From NCBI RefSeq assembly GCF_000212355.1, contig NC_015496.1:2574001-2638000 (forward strand): a DNA stretch of 64,000 nt, given 5' to 3'. The notes below the pieces were generated by a model that made no database searches, was not told the origin of the DNA, and saw only the letters and a program-made list of their open reading frames with translations. The position numbers and the translations under genes are program-made. Numbering within the stretch: the stretch's first letter is position 1; the number at the start of each line of letters is the position of its first letter. Positions 34,403 to 43,552 of this stretch are shown here, in pieces. Source of the stretch: Dokdonia sp. 4H-3-7-5. GTDB lineage: Bacteria > Bacteroidota > Bacteroidia > Flavobacteriales > Flavobacteriaceae.

Positions 34403-35092
34403 TTAGCTATCAATTATTTGATTGATAGTTACTTTTAATAGGTCTAAACTTTCAGTAAGAATTTGACGATCAATATTTGCCGACAAAATTTCATCACTAC
34501 TGCGCTGTACAAGCAGTAGTGATAATTGCTCTCTTATAAATAGACGAACGTCTTTATGGGTGTTTTTTATTTCAGAAACAATGTCGCTATTATTTAATAA
34601 TACGTAAAGTATATCTTCAATATCGTGACTGGTGCGGTAATCTGTACCTCTGCTATTAAATGCTTCAAACTTAGTAGCTATAAATATCGATGGACTAAAA
34701 ATTTGAATCTCTTGCGTGTTGACTTTTGCTTTGTGGATGTCCTTAAAGCCATATGCATACCATTTGTTATTACCATTTACAGGGTTATCAATACCATCTG
34801 GAATTATATCTACAGGTACTCCTTTAAATATTTTACGCACAATAGAGGTGCTTACTAGGTCTGGATAAAATTTTTGATTCCGTAATTGCTCTTCTATTTT
34901 TATCCAATCACTATAATTCTTAACTTTAATAGTAACATCTATATCTTCAGTTACTCTTATTTCATTAATTGCGTGATTATCTGCGTATAAACTCACCACT
35001 GCACCGCCTACAAACACCGCTGTCTCCTTGAGTTCCTCAAGTCCAATAGCTACTTGCTCAATTGCTTCTCTATTTTTTTCCTGACTTATCAT
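34403..35092 (-). CDS. AbiEii-like nucleotidyltransferase (putative toxin)
   Basis: A 229-residue protein. The N-terminal half has the polymerase-beta-like nucleotidyltransferase motif: GGAVVSLY at 29-36 and TEDIDVTI with acidic residues D50 and D52. A later segment (FIATKFEAFNSRG, DIEDILYVL) fits the AbiEii/DUF1814-type proteins, whose members act as toxins that modify tRNA ends or other targets. The gene starts directly after the stop of the helix-turn-helix gene (0 nt gap), in the order regulator then enzyme. A phage-defence or toxin-antitoxin role is inferred from family and layout. Confidence 0.8.
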   Translation of the reverse strand: MISQEKNREAIEQVAIGLEELKETAVFVGGAVVSLYADNHAINEIRVTEDIDVTIKVKNYSDWIKIEEQLRNQKFYPDLVSTSIVRKIFKGVPVDIIPDGIDNPVNGNNKWYAYGFKDIHKAKVNTQEIQIFSPSIFIATKFEAFNSRGTDYRTSHDIEDILYVLLNNSDIVSEIKNTHKDVRLFIREQLSLLLVQRSSDEILSANIDRQILTESLDLLKVTINQIIDS

Positions 35093-35650
35093 TTATAGTA
35101 CCAATAATTTCGTACCATCATTAGTGCTTTTAGCATCAAAAAATAAACGTTCTAAGGCTTTAATAGCCATAGCTTTTTCCCTTGCCCTGCCTACGCGTAA
35201 AGTATCTACTAAGGCTAACAATTCATATAAGATTGCGTCACTTTCTACCGCCTTTATAACCGATGGATAAAGAGGTTCTATAGCTTGTCCTCTTAAAGTA
35301 CCACGGGCTGAGGGCCACACATAATGCTCATTACTCACAATCTGAGAGTTAAGCGGTAGTGCAGAATGTGCTGTTGGTATTCCTTTAACTAATGACCCGG
35401 GTTTCTGCGGAAATACATAGGTAATACCACTCTTTAAAAAGTCGAGTAGTGCCAGTTTAAATACCTTCTTTCCAGAAGGGTCAATCAGGCCCGCATATTT
35501 TGAACGTACAATAGATTTACTCACCTCAGACTGGCTAATGCCTAATGTGTGTGCCAAATCTAGCTGCTGCCATTTTTCATTATTTATGGCAATAATCTTT
35601 AATAAGATCACAATGTCTTGCGGACTCATTATTTGTTGTTTATACCTCAT
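35093..35650 (-). CDS. winged-HTH regulator (putative antitoxin)
   Basis: A 185-residue protein with an N-terminal helix-turn-helix (WQQLDLAHTLGISQSEVSKS, about 27-46). A conserved-looking middle follows (YVFPQKPGSLVKGIPTAHSA) and a helical C-terminus. It precedes the nucleotidyltransferase gene without a gap, like the AbiEi/AbiEii order. Two palindromes centred on TTCGAA lie just before the start, fitting autorepression. Starts at 35650 or at the internal ATG 35629 (MSPQDI) are both possible. Confidence 0.78.
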   Translation of the reverse strand: MRYKQQIMSPQDIVILLKIIAINNEKWQQLDLAHTLGISQSEVSKSIVRSKYAGLIDPSGKKVFKLALLDFLKSGITYVFPQKPGSLVKGIPTAHSALPLNSQIVSNEHYVWPSARGTLRGQAIEPLYPSVIKAVESDAILYELLALVDTLRVGRAREKAMAIKALERLFFDAKSTNDGTKLLVL

Positions 35651-35653
35651 AAC

Positions 35654-35685
35654 TTATTATTCCATATTCGAATATGCAATAATAA
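35654..35685. promoter_or_regulatory. 32-bp palindromic operator before the HTH gene
   Basis: The inner 14 bases, CATATTCGAATATG, are a perfect palindrome. The outer arms TTATTATT and AATAATAA also pair, leaving one mismatched pair in 32 bp. It begins 3 bp upstream of the HTH gene start. Confidence 0.75.
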
Positions 35686-35727
35686 TGAATATATAATTAA
35701 AATTCAATAAGTTAATACATCATATTC

Positions 35728-35740
35728 CATATTCGAATAT
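35728..35740. promoter_or_regulatory. second copy of the TTCGAA-centred operator
   Basis: CATATTCGAATAT repeats the core of the 35654-35685 palindrome, centre to centre 65 bp away. Confidence 0.65.
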
Positions 35741-35786
35741 AGAATGCGTTACTTAAACTATGCTACTACCAACTACCAACTACCCC

Positions 35787-36179
<393 letters not shown>

Positions 36180-36248
36180 TTATTTAAATGTTAAGTAAGC
36201 TCCTTGTTTTTATAATTTAAAAGTCATGCAAAATGTAACTCAGTTAAT

Positions 36249-39164
36249 TTACCCTGTCATCCCTTGTATAAATACCTCTACAAATTCTTTCATCTTCTCT
36301 AGTATTCGTTCTCCTATTTCCCTGGCTTTTAAAATACTTGGACGATTATCTAGACATTTAAAAACTTCATCTCTTATGGGTTCTTGACCGCTATAGATGT
36401 ATGCGTCAATTAAAGCCTTAAACTGTGCTTTATCTAAATGTTCTTCTTCACAGAGCTTTCCTAAAGCCAATACTTTTTGATCTTGCCAGTACTGCTCAAA
36501 CTCTTCTTCAATGGCATCTTCATCTTTTATGTGAGGAAGATTTTCATTGATGAATTTCTCAATGAGTTCGCGTTTACTGCGAAGCTTAATATCTCCACCT
36601 AGTAAATCAATAATTGCTTTTTTCTGCGCCTGAGCTTCGCTTGTATTTGCGTCTTTGAGTTTAGCGAGTAGTTTTAATATATAAGCAACATTAATTCTAT
36701 CTCTGTGTATTAATTCTAATTCAAAATCAATATCATCAAGGATAGATGTCTTTTCCTTGGCTGTATCACGCTTTACCTTATCATATAAATCTAAATACTT
36801 GCCTTTATAATCTTCAAACTCTTTCTCGCTTATATGTAAATCATCCCACTCAAAAGCTGTATAAGATTGCAACACATTCATGTTTCTAAGCAATCTCCTA
36901 AAGGCTTGTACGAAGGCGGCCTCGTCTTCTTCACTAGCCAAATCATTTACACTTTGATATGTTGGAGTAATATCTCTTAGATTTTTTAATGCTTCGTCAA
37001 ACTTGACTGCGATTGCCTCATAATCTGGCATAGTAACTACTTCTATGGCATCTTTGTTTGAGAATAGAGTAATAGCATCATCTGTCGCTTTTTTAAGGTT
37101 ACGGAAGCACAATATGTTTCCTTGTGACTTCTGATCTCCTAAAGTTCTATTCGTGCGAGAGAACGCTTGTATTAAGCCGTGTTGTTTTAGATTTTTATCA
37201 ACGTAGAGCGTGTTTACCTTTTTCGCATCAAAACCAGTTAACATCATGTTTACCACAATAACGATATCAAGTCTATCTTTTTCGTCATCAAAGGTGATTT
37301 TCTCACGTTCTTTTAGTCGCTTACTAATGTCCTTAAAATAGTTTTCAAACTGTTGTTGGTCTTTAGTAGTAAAACTCGTGTTGTACATTGCATTGTAATC
37401 TGCAATGTAGCTTTCTAATTTATCTCTTGTATGGCTTAATGTATAAGCAGAAGCAGGTTCTGCAGCTTGCAACATTTCATCGTCTGGGAGTGCATCTATA
37501 GCAAAGTCACTATCTTCATTTGCACCATACGTAAATATCGTAGCAATGCGCAAATCGTGTTCTCCAGCTTCTTTCTTTTTCTGGAAGATGTCATAATACT
37601 TAATAGCATTATCAATACTACTTACAGCAAATAGACTAGAGTAGTCTTTATCAAAAGTTTTTTGTGAATGTCGAGCAATGATGTAATCTGCAATTTTTGA
37701 AAGTCGTTTGGGGTCATTAAAGACCTCTCTTTTATCAATGTCTTCGACTTCAATATCAAAAAAGGCATTACTCTTGTTTTTGTATTTACCTACATATTCA
37801 ATCCCAAAGCGAAGAACATTCTCGTCTTTAATCGCGTCTGTAATCACGTACTTGTGTAAACAATTTCCAAATAAATCTTTGGTTGTGCGCTTACCTAAGT
37901 CATTTTTTGACGCATTATCTGCGAAAATCGGCGTTCCCGTAAAACCAAAGAGTTGACTATTGGTAAAGAACTCGGTTATTTTATTATGAGTTTTGCCAAA
38001 CTGCGAACGGTGACACTCATCAAATATAAATACGTAACGCTCATTTTTTATAGGCTCCAATTTATTACGATAGTGCCCAGAGATTGCATTATTTAATTTC
38101 TGAATGGTCGTAATAATTAAATCTGAATCTTTAGGAACACCCTTTTTATCTTTAAAGGTGCCTAAGAATTGATTTACTAAACTATTGGTATTATTTGTGG
38201 TGTCTACGCTACCTTCTTTAAAGGCATTAAACTCCTTCATGGTTTGATAATCCAGATCTTTACGATCTACTACAAACACTACTTTAGTCACTTCTGGAAC
38301 TTCCATTAAGATCTGGCTAGCTTTAAAGGAGGTAAGCGTTTTTCCAGAACCGGTAGTGTGCCAGATGTAACCGTTATCTGTTGTGGTTTGAACTTGTTTA
38401 ATAATGGCCTCAACAGCATAGTATTGATACGGACGCAATATCATCATTATTTTATGCGTCTCATTAATTACGATATACTTTGCTATCATTTTACCCAAAT
38501 GATTTGGGTTTAAGAATTGAGAAGCAAAATCAATAATTTCGGTAATATTTTTATTGTTAGTATCTGCCCAAAAGAACGTTTGTTTTACTGATTGCAGTTT
38601 ATTATTGGCTAAATACTTGGTGTTGCCTCCATTACTAATAACGAAAAGCTGGACATATTGAAATAAGCCATGATTGCTCCAAAACGAATGTAGTTGATAG
38701 CGATTTATTTGATTAAAAGCTTCCTTTATCTCAGTCCCTCTGCGTTTGAGTTCTATTTGAACTAGAGGTAAACCATTTACAAGGAGAGTAACGTCATACC
38801 TATTTTTATATGAACCTTCTTGTGTAACTTGATTAGTTACTTGAAAAAGGTTGTTATTCCAGTTTTCCGAATCAAAAAAGCGAACGTAGATAGTTTCTTC
38901 TGCTTCTCCAGTTGCGCTAGTACGTATGAAGCTAAAACGGTCTCTTAGTTTTTTAGCCTTTTCAAATACATTGCCTTTAGCTAAATCATTGAGAATCGTA
39001 TCAAACTCTTTATCGGTATAGCTATCATTATTGAAAGCTTCTAGTTGTGATTTTAAGTTAGCAACTAGTGCATGTCCATCAGCTATACTCACTTTAGTGT
39101 ACCCCAGGCCAACTAATTGCTTGATGAGCTTATTTTCTAATATCGCTTCAGATTGATGCCCCAT
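36249..39164 (-). CDS. hsdR: type I restriction enzyme, R subunit
   Basis: A 971-residue HsdR. The nuclease core is at about 124-156: Asp124, then ELK with Glu138 and Lys140 (VQIELKRRG), and the QxxxY motif (NQINRY). The SF2 translocase follows, with Walker A TGSGKT at 271-276, DECH at 382-385, and GFTGTP. It translocates DNA with HsdM/HsdS and cuts at a distance when the site is unmethylated. All motifs are intact. It lies 3 nt after the pentapeptide-repeat gene, within the hsd operon. Confidence 0.96.
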   Translation of the reverse strand: MGHQSEAILENKLIKQLVGLGYTKVSIADGHALVANLKSQLEAFNNDSYTDKEFDTILNDLAKGNVFEKAKKLRDRFSFIRTSATGEAEETIYVRFFDSENWNNNLFQVTNQVTQEGSYKNRYDVTLLVNGLPLVQIELKRRGTEIKEAFNQINRYQLHSFWSNHGLFQYVQLFVISNGGNTKYLANNKLQSVKQTFFWADTNNKNITEIIDFASQFLNPNHLGKMIAKYIVINETHKIMMILRPYQYYAVEAIIKQVQTTTDNGYIWHTTGSGKTLTSFKASQILMEVPEVTKVVFVVDRKDLDYQTMKEFNAFKEGSVDTTNNTNSLVNQFLGTFKDKKGVPKDSDLIITTIQKLNNAISGHYRNKLEPIKNERYVFIFDECHRSQFGKTHNKITEFFTNSQLFGFTGTPIFADNASKNDLGKRTTKDLFGNCLHKYVITDAIKDENVLRFGIEYVGKYKNKSNAFFDIEVEDIDKREVFNDPKRLSKIADYIIARHSQKTFDKDYSSLFAVSSIDNAIKYYDIFQKKKEAGEHDLRIATIFTYGANEDSDFAIDALPDDEMLQAAEPASAYTLSHTRDKLESYIADYNAMYNTSFTTKDQQQFENYFKDISKRLKEREKITFDDEKDRLDIVIVVNMMLTGFDAKKVNTLYVDKNLKQHGLIQAFSRTNRTLGDQKSQGNILCFRNLKKATDDAITLFSNKDAIEVVTMPDYEAIAVKFDEALKNLRDITPTYQSVNDLASEEDEAAFVQAFRRLLRNMNVLQSYTAFEWDDLHISEKEFEDYKGKYLDLYDKVKRDTAKEKTSILDDIDFELELIHRDRINVAYILKLLAKLKDANTSEAQAQKKAIIDLLGGDIKLRSKRELIEKFINENLPHIKDEDAIEEEFEQYWQDQKVLALGKLCEEEHLDKAQFKALIDAYIYSGQEPIRDEVFKCLDNRPSILKAREIGERILEKMKEFVEVFIQGMTG

Positions 39165-39167
39165 AAC

Positions 39168-40394
39168 TTACTTATATTTTCTAAATGCTTGTATCGTTTG
39201 GTAAATACCATAACCTATAAAAATACGGCCTATAAAATCCCAGATAAAAAACCATTGTCTTGGGTTTTCATCCACTAGTTTCATGTAGTCTGTTCTATGT
39301 GTTGGATTGATGAACTGCACAAAGTATCGCCATTGCCAATTTTCATAATTCCAAGTAAAAACAAAATCGCCTATGTGAGACAACGCCAAATTAAAAAAGA
39401 TACTAGCGATGGATGCGGTAAAGACTAAGCCAAGAAGATATGATGATCCAAACCAATTAGATAAAGCATTTAAGACAAGTACAATTATGTTAGAAATTGG
39501 TCTCCAGAATGTATGCCCATTAGCAAGCTTTTTTACTGATTCCTTTAATAAAGTTTTATTCTCCATTACTCTAAAAGGGACTGCATCAATATAATTTTTT
39601 TGAGATTCAAGTTGACTCTTTAAGATTCTATATGTTTCTCTTTTGTTCTCTAAAGGTATTAGATGTTCATTTGAAACCGCATTCTCATAAACTGTTTCAT
39701 AGGCTTTTTGATAACTGTAATTTTTAGGATGCTGTTTTAACTCAGCAGAAAGATCCTTATAGATTTTTCCATACGCAGAATAATCATCAAACTGAAAATC
39801 AAAAACGCTTAATTCTCCAGCGATAATTGCAAGAGATAAATCAAAACCTTTTTCGGGATCTGTGCCTCGTAAAATCATTAATTTTTCAATTAAAGTATAT
39901 GTAAATAATACATTTTCTTTAAAATTAACAGCAGAGAAGACAACGATATCTCTAAAATCCGTCTTGTAAAATGTAGTAGGTTTATAGAATGTACAGCTCC
40001 AAAAATCTGCCAAGTTATTAAATGTGGTATTTCTAAAGTTAACGTCACCTTTAAATTGACAATTGCGAAAGCGTACTTTACCATCCATTACTGAATCTTC
40101 TCCCCACACATCTTTCTTAAAAATACAATCAACAAAAGTTACAACGCAATTTTTATTATGATCACTCGATACATATAGGTTCTCATCAAACGTACAATCA
40201 TTGAATGTCATATTGTATCCCTTTAAAGCAGGCAAACTTCCACCAGAAACATCAGTTAAAAGTTCAGCATCTCTCGTATCATTTTTAAACGGAACATTCA
40301 CAATACATTCAAAATGAGAATCATCAAATGTATTACTATCGCTAACACTAGTTAGTAAATTTATTTGACCTGTAATAACATTTCCTCTCTCCAT
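39168..40394 (-). CDS. pentapeptide-repeat membrane protein inside the hsd operon
   Basis: A 408-residue protein. Residues about 45-180 have degenerate pentapeptide-type repeats with regular F/C/L positions (FNDCTFDENLYV, FVDCIFKKDVW, FRNCQFKGDVNFRNTTFNNL, ADFWSCTFYKPTTFYKTDF). A helical linker follows at about 210-285. Two or three hydrophobic segments are near 300-360 and 380-402 (NIIVLVLNALSNW, YLLGLVFTASIASIFFNLAL, WFFIWDFIGRIFIGYGIY), which resemble a small channel-like membrane domain. It is placed between hsdS and hsdR with gaps of 2 and 3 nt, so it is co-expressed with them. No role in a type I system is known to me. A membrane effector that backs up restriction is one hypothesis. Confidence 0.78.
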   Translation of the reverse strand: MERGNVITGQINLLTSVSDSNTFDDSHFECIVNVPFKNDTRDAELLTDVSGGSLPALKGYNMTFNDCTFDENLYVSSDHNKNCVVTFVDCIFKKDVWGEDSVMDGKVRFRNCQFKGDVNFRNTTFNNLADFWSCTFYKPTTFYKTDFRDIVVFSAVNFKENVLFTYTLIEKLMILRGTDPEKGFDLSLAIIAGELSVFDFQFDDYSAYGKIYKDLSAELKQHPKNYSYQKAYETVYENAVSNEHLIPLENKRETYRILKSQLESQKNYIDAVPFRVMENKTLLKESVKKLANGHTFWRPISNIIVLVLNALSNWFGSSYLLGLVFTASIASIFFNLALSHIGDFVFTWNYENWQWRYFVQFINPTHRTDYMKLVDENPRQWFFIWDFIGRIFIGYGIYQTIQAFRKYK

Positions 40395-40396
40395 AA

Positions 40397-41638
40397 CTAA
40401 ACAAACATTTGCTGCAACAACCCTTTTTTAAACGTTTGCGTTTGGGTTATTTGAGTATGTACACTCTCTATTTTAGTATCAATACTTGATAAGTAGGTAG
40501 CGATTTTTTGTTGTTCTTCAAGGCAAGGAATCTTTTCTTTAATTGTTAAAACAGCTGATTCGTGAATTTTCCATTGCCCATATACTACACCCTGTCTAAA
40601 CCTGAGCATTTTATTAATGAAGCTTTTCCGTACTAAAAACCTGCTAATAAATTGATAGTCATATAATTCCTTAATCTGAAAAATACTGTAAACAGGTGAA
40701 ATACATGCCGACCCATAACTATTCAGACCTATAGAGCCTGTATCAAGGTTGTTCGAACTATAAATAAAATCTCCATATTCTGTTTTCTTATACTTTTTCC
40801 CATCTCCATCGTTAACTAAAAACTCTCGATTATATCTATCACCCTTAGGTGCTACACCCTTATGTTTGATGAATGCCATTAATGGATATTGTTCACTTTT
40901 GGGTGCTTGTTCATTTCTAACAGCCAAAATATCTCCCATTTTCTTCTCCTCCCAGTCTGGGTAGGGATTTCCGTTTTCGTCTTTGAAGCGCAACTGGCCA
41001 GAGAAGAGTTGTTGCATTACGCCTTTTTTGTATTGCTCCAACAATGCCTTCTTTTTGGTGAGCTGCTGTATTTTTTTATCTACCGCACTTAAAAAAGATG
41101 CTATTTTTTGTTGTTCGGGGAGGGATGGGAATGGAAAAATTGAACTTGAAATGTAAGCCCAATCCGCTCTTGGCATTTTAGAGCCTGATGTAACTAGCGT
41201 ACTTGAGTGAAATTTATTGGTTTGAATCAAGCGGAATAAAAACTCATTACTCAATTCTTTACCATTTAAAACCCAAATTTCAGATGAACATACACCGTCA
41301 AATGGGGCTATGATATACTTTTTGAGATTTGGACGTAGTTTTCCAAACAATATTTCTCCCTTACTAAATTTATTCTTTATACTTAATTGATCCTTTGAGT
41401 TGAACACCTCCAAAAGTATACTGCTTTCTTTAGCAATACTTTCCATTTCAATACAAGGATATTCTTCTTTTGATTTTTTAGGGTTGTGTTTAGCTTTAGC
41501 TTTTTCTACAATTGTACCAAAGTCTTTTTTAGTCCAATTTTCTTCAAATTCCTTAAATCTTAATGCAGGCACTAGTTTACTTCGTCTTCGCTCAGCAGCG
41601 CTCTTTTCGGTGTTTTCAGCTATTGTAGTAGTACTCAT
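40397..41638 (-). CDS. hsdS: type I restriction-modification specificity subunit
   Basis: A 413-residue HsdS with two target recognition domains, each followed by a conserved helical spacer. The first is PSLPEQQKIASFLSAVDKKI at about 174-193 with KKALLEQYKKGVMQQLFSGQ. The second is EEQQKIATYLSSIDTKIESV near the C-terminus. It sets the two half-sites and the spacing of the recognition sequence. Its ATG overlaps the stop of the 40-codon ORF (ATGA). The recognition sequence cannot be read from the protein by eye. Confidence 0.94.
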   Translation of the reverse strand: MSTTTIAENTEKSAAERRRSKLVPALRFKEFEENWTKKDFGTIVEKAKAKHNPKKSKEEYPCIEMESIAKESSILLEVFNSKDQLSIKNKFSKGEILFGKLRPNLKKYIIAPFDGVCSSEIWVLNGKELSNEFLFRLIQTNKFHSSTLVTSGSKMPRADWAYISSSIFPFPSLPEQQKIASFLSAVDKKIQQLTKKKALLEQYKKGVMQQLFSGQLRFKDENGNPYPDWEEKKMGDILAVRNEQAPKSEQYPLMAFIKHKGVAPKGDRYNREFLVNDGDGKKYKKTEYGDFIYSSNNLDTGSIGLNSYGSACISPVYSIFQIKELYDYQFISRFLVRKSFINKMLRFRQGVVYGQWKIHESAVLTIKEKIPCLEEQQKIATYLSSIDTKIESVHTQITQTQTFKKGLLQQMFV

Positions 41639-41757
41639 AATTGCACGAAGGATAGAACGGTTTGTTTGAGCTCATCCCGATGGTAATCGGGATAGCGAGT
41701 AGTGATAGCCTGACCTGAAAGGTCGTGCCCAAATAGTATAAAAGCTTGTTTTTCCAT
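41635..41757 (-). CDS. 40-codon ORF between hsdM and hsdS
   Basis: Its ATG overlaps the hsdM stop (TAATG at 41759-41755) and its TGA overlaps the hsdS ATG (ATGA). It encodes MEKQAFILFGHDLSGQAITT followed by RYPDYHRDELKQTVLSFVQL. The perfect coupling at both ends suggests it is translated, if only to carry ribosomes from hsdM to hsdS. Most of its middle comes from inverted repeats (GACCTTTCAGGTC and ATCCCGATTACCATCGGGAT), so it may be a small repeat element that keeps an open frame rather than a functional peptide. Confidence 0.5.
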   Translation of the reverse strand: MEKQAFILFGHDLSGQAITTRYPDYHRDELKQTVLSFVQL

Positions 41758-43352
41758 TAAAAAGGAGTGTCTATGCCTAGTTCCTTACAAAAATTTGCTA
41801 TGGTAGTATCTGTCGTTGCCATGTCTGTGTCTATCGCTTTAAGCGCTTTTGATACTGCAGTAAGGTCTACCGCTTCTTCCTCTTCAAAGGTGTCTACATA
41901 GCGAGGTATGTTAAGGTTATAGTCGTTTTCTGCTATTTCACTTAAAGTAGCTACATAACTATACTTGTCAATAGTAGCGGGAGATCCTTCGGCAGGCTCA
42001 GGATGACTGGTGTATGATTTATAGGTGTCTATAAGTTTAGTAATGTCTTCCTCACGCAAGTAGTTTTGCGTTTTTACCTTTTCAAAATGCTGACTCCCAT
42101 CTATAAATAAGATGTTGTCTTTATGAACGCGCTCTTTTTTTAGCACTAAAATACAGGTAGGGATACTGGTGCCGTAAAAGATATTTGCCGGTAAACCTAT
42201 CACCGCATCTAGGTAGTTGCGGTCTTTAATGAGGTACTTACGTATGTGACCTTCTGCTCCTCCTCTAAAAAGAACGCCGTGTGGTAACACTACCGCCATG
42301 GTACCGTTATCAGCTAGCTGGTGTACCATGTGTTGCACAAAGGCAAAATCTGCCTTAGAGCTAGGGGCTAGTTTACCATAGTTTGCAAAACGGTCGTCAC
42401 TCATAAACAAGGGGCTTGCGCTCCACTTGGCAGAAAATGGTGGGTTTGCCACAATCGCTTCAAAACGCTGGTCTAGGTGTTGTGGTCGCTCTAGGGTATC
42501 TTCATTCTTAATATCAAACCGCTTGTAATGCACATCGTGCATAATCATATTCATACGGCACAAGTTATAGGTAGTAGGGTTCATCTCTTGCCCGTAAAAT
42601 GCACTTACTTCTTTTACCTGCTTTGCAACGCGCAATAACAAAGAACCCGACCCACAGGTAGGGTCATACACAGATTTAAGTCTGTCTTTACCTACGGTAA
42701 CTAGTTGTGCAAGGATGTTTGATACTTGTTGTGGAGTATAAAACTCGCCTGCCTTCTTACCTGCACCAGAGGCAAACTGACCTATGAGATATTCATAAGC
42801 ATCACCTAGTAGGTCACTTTCTGTATTTGCAATATCAAAATCTATCTCATCAAGATGTGAGAGTACCTTTACAATCAGTTCGTTTTTATCATTTTCTGAC
42901 TTTCCAAGTTTTGAACTCGTTAAGTCTAGATCTTCAAAGAGATTTCCAAAATCTTCCTCACTCTCAGACCCCATCGTACTTTGCTCTATGTGTGTGAGCA
43001 CTTTTGCTAGGTCACCTAGGATAAACTGGTTTTTGCAACCCGCGTTTCCTCTACGTGCAAGCTCGGAAAAGAGTTCTGAGGGTAATAAGAAATAACCAAG
43101 TTTATCAAGCGCTGCATCTTTAATAGCTTCCATATAGGCAGCTTCTTGCTCATGACCTTCTACTTGCTGGAAGGTGAGACCGTCTGGTTCAAGTATGCGG
43201 TTTGCATACATATCCATTTTTGTACTCAGATATTTATAAAATATAAAACCTAATATGTAGTCTCTAAAGTCGTCTGCATCCATTTTCCCTCGTAGGGTGT
43301 TTGCAATGTTCCAGAGTTGTTGTTCAAGTTGTTGTTTAGCGTCTTCGGCCAT
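41757..43352 (-). CDS. hsdM: type I restriction-modification methyltransferase subunit
   Basis: A 531-residue HsdM, an N6-adenine methyltransferase. The N-terminal HsdM domain (QLWNIANTLRGKMDADDFRD) is followed by the SAM site DPTCGSGS at 230-237 and the catalytic NPPF at 303-306 (VANPPFSAKW). With HsdS it methylates the recognition site. A peptide SHPEPAEGS at 449-457 is encoded by a short inverted-repeat segment that looks inserted in frame. A candidate promoter lies 80 bp upstream. Confidence 0.95.
   Translation of the reverse strand: MAEDAKQQLEQQLWNIANTLRGKMDADDFRDYILGFIFYKYLSTKMDMYANRILEPDGLTFQQVEGHEQEAAYMEAIKDAALDKLGYFLLPSELFSELARRGNAGCKNQFILGDLAKVLTHIEQSTMGSESEEDFGNLFEDLDLTSSKLGKSENDKNELIVKVLSHLDEIDFDIANTESDLLGDAYEYLIGQFASGAGKKAGEFYTPQQVSNILAQLVTVGKDRLKSVYDPTCGSGSLLLRVAKQVKEVSAFYGQEMNPTTYNLCRMNMIMHDVHYKRFDIKNEDTLERPQHLDQRFEAIVANPPFSAKWSASPLFMSDDRFANYGKLAPSSKADFAFVQHMVHQLADNGTMAVVLPHGVLFRGGAEGHIRKYLIKDRNYLDAVIGLPANIFYGTSIPTCILVLKKERVHKDNILFIDGSQHFEKVKTQNYLREEDITKLIDTYKSYTSHPEPAEGSPATIDKYSYVATLSEIAENDYNLNIPRYVDTFEEEEAVDLTAVSKALKAIDTDMATTDTTIANFCKELGIDTPF
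41980..42008. repeat. small inverted-repeat insertion inside hsdM
   Basis: The segment contains ATCCT ... AGGAT arms around TCGGCAGGCTC and encodes SHPEPAEGS. I recall peptides of the HPEPAEG or HPEPVEG type recurring in unrelated bacterial proteins as the product of an interspersed repeat; the link is by recall, not search. Confidence 0.55.
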
Positions 43353-43432
43353 AAGTATTGTTATCGGTAGGGTGATGATTTTTTAAAGCTAGCGGTGCGT
43401 GATATTATCAAAAACGAAAAGCTCCTCAACTT

Positions 43433-43440
43433 CAAAAATA
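43433..43440 (-). promoter_or_regulatory. candidate -7 element of the hsd operon
   Basis: Reads TATTTTTG on the minus strand, 80 nt before the hsdM ATG. The rest of 43353-43552 shows nothing else. Confidence 0.4.
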
Positions 43441-43552
43441 GATAATACCATAATTAATAAGCAAGATACTCTTTCTAGTTTGTAAGAAATTACGGTTTTT
43501 CCCATAATGGATAAATTTTAAGAAAATTGAGGTATTATTTTATTCAATAACC

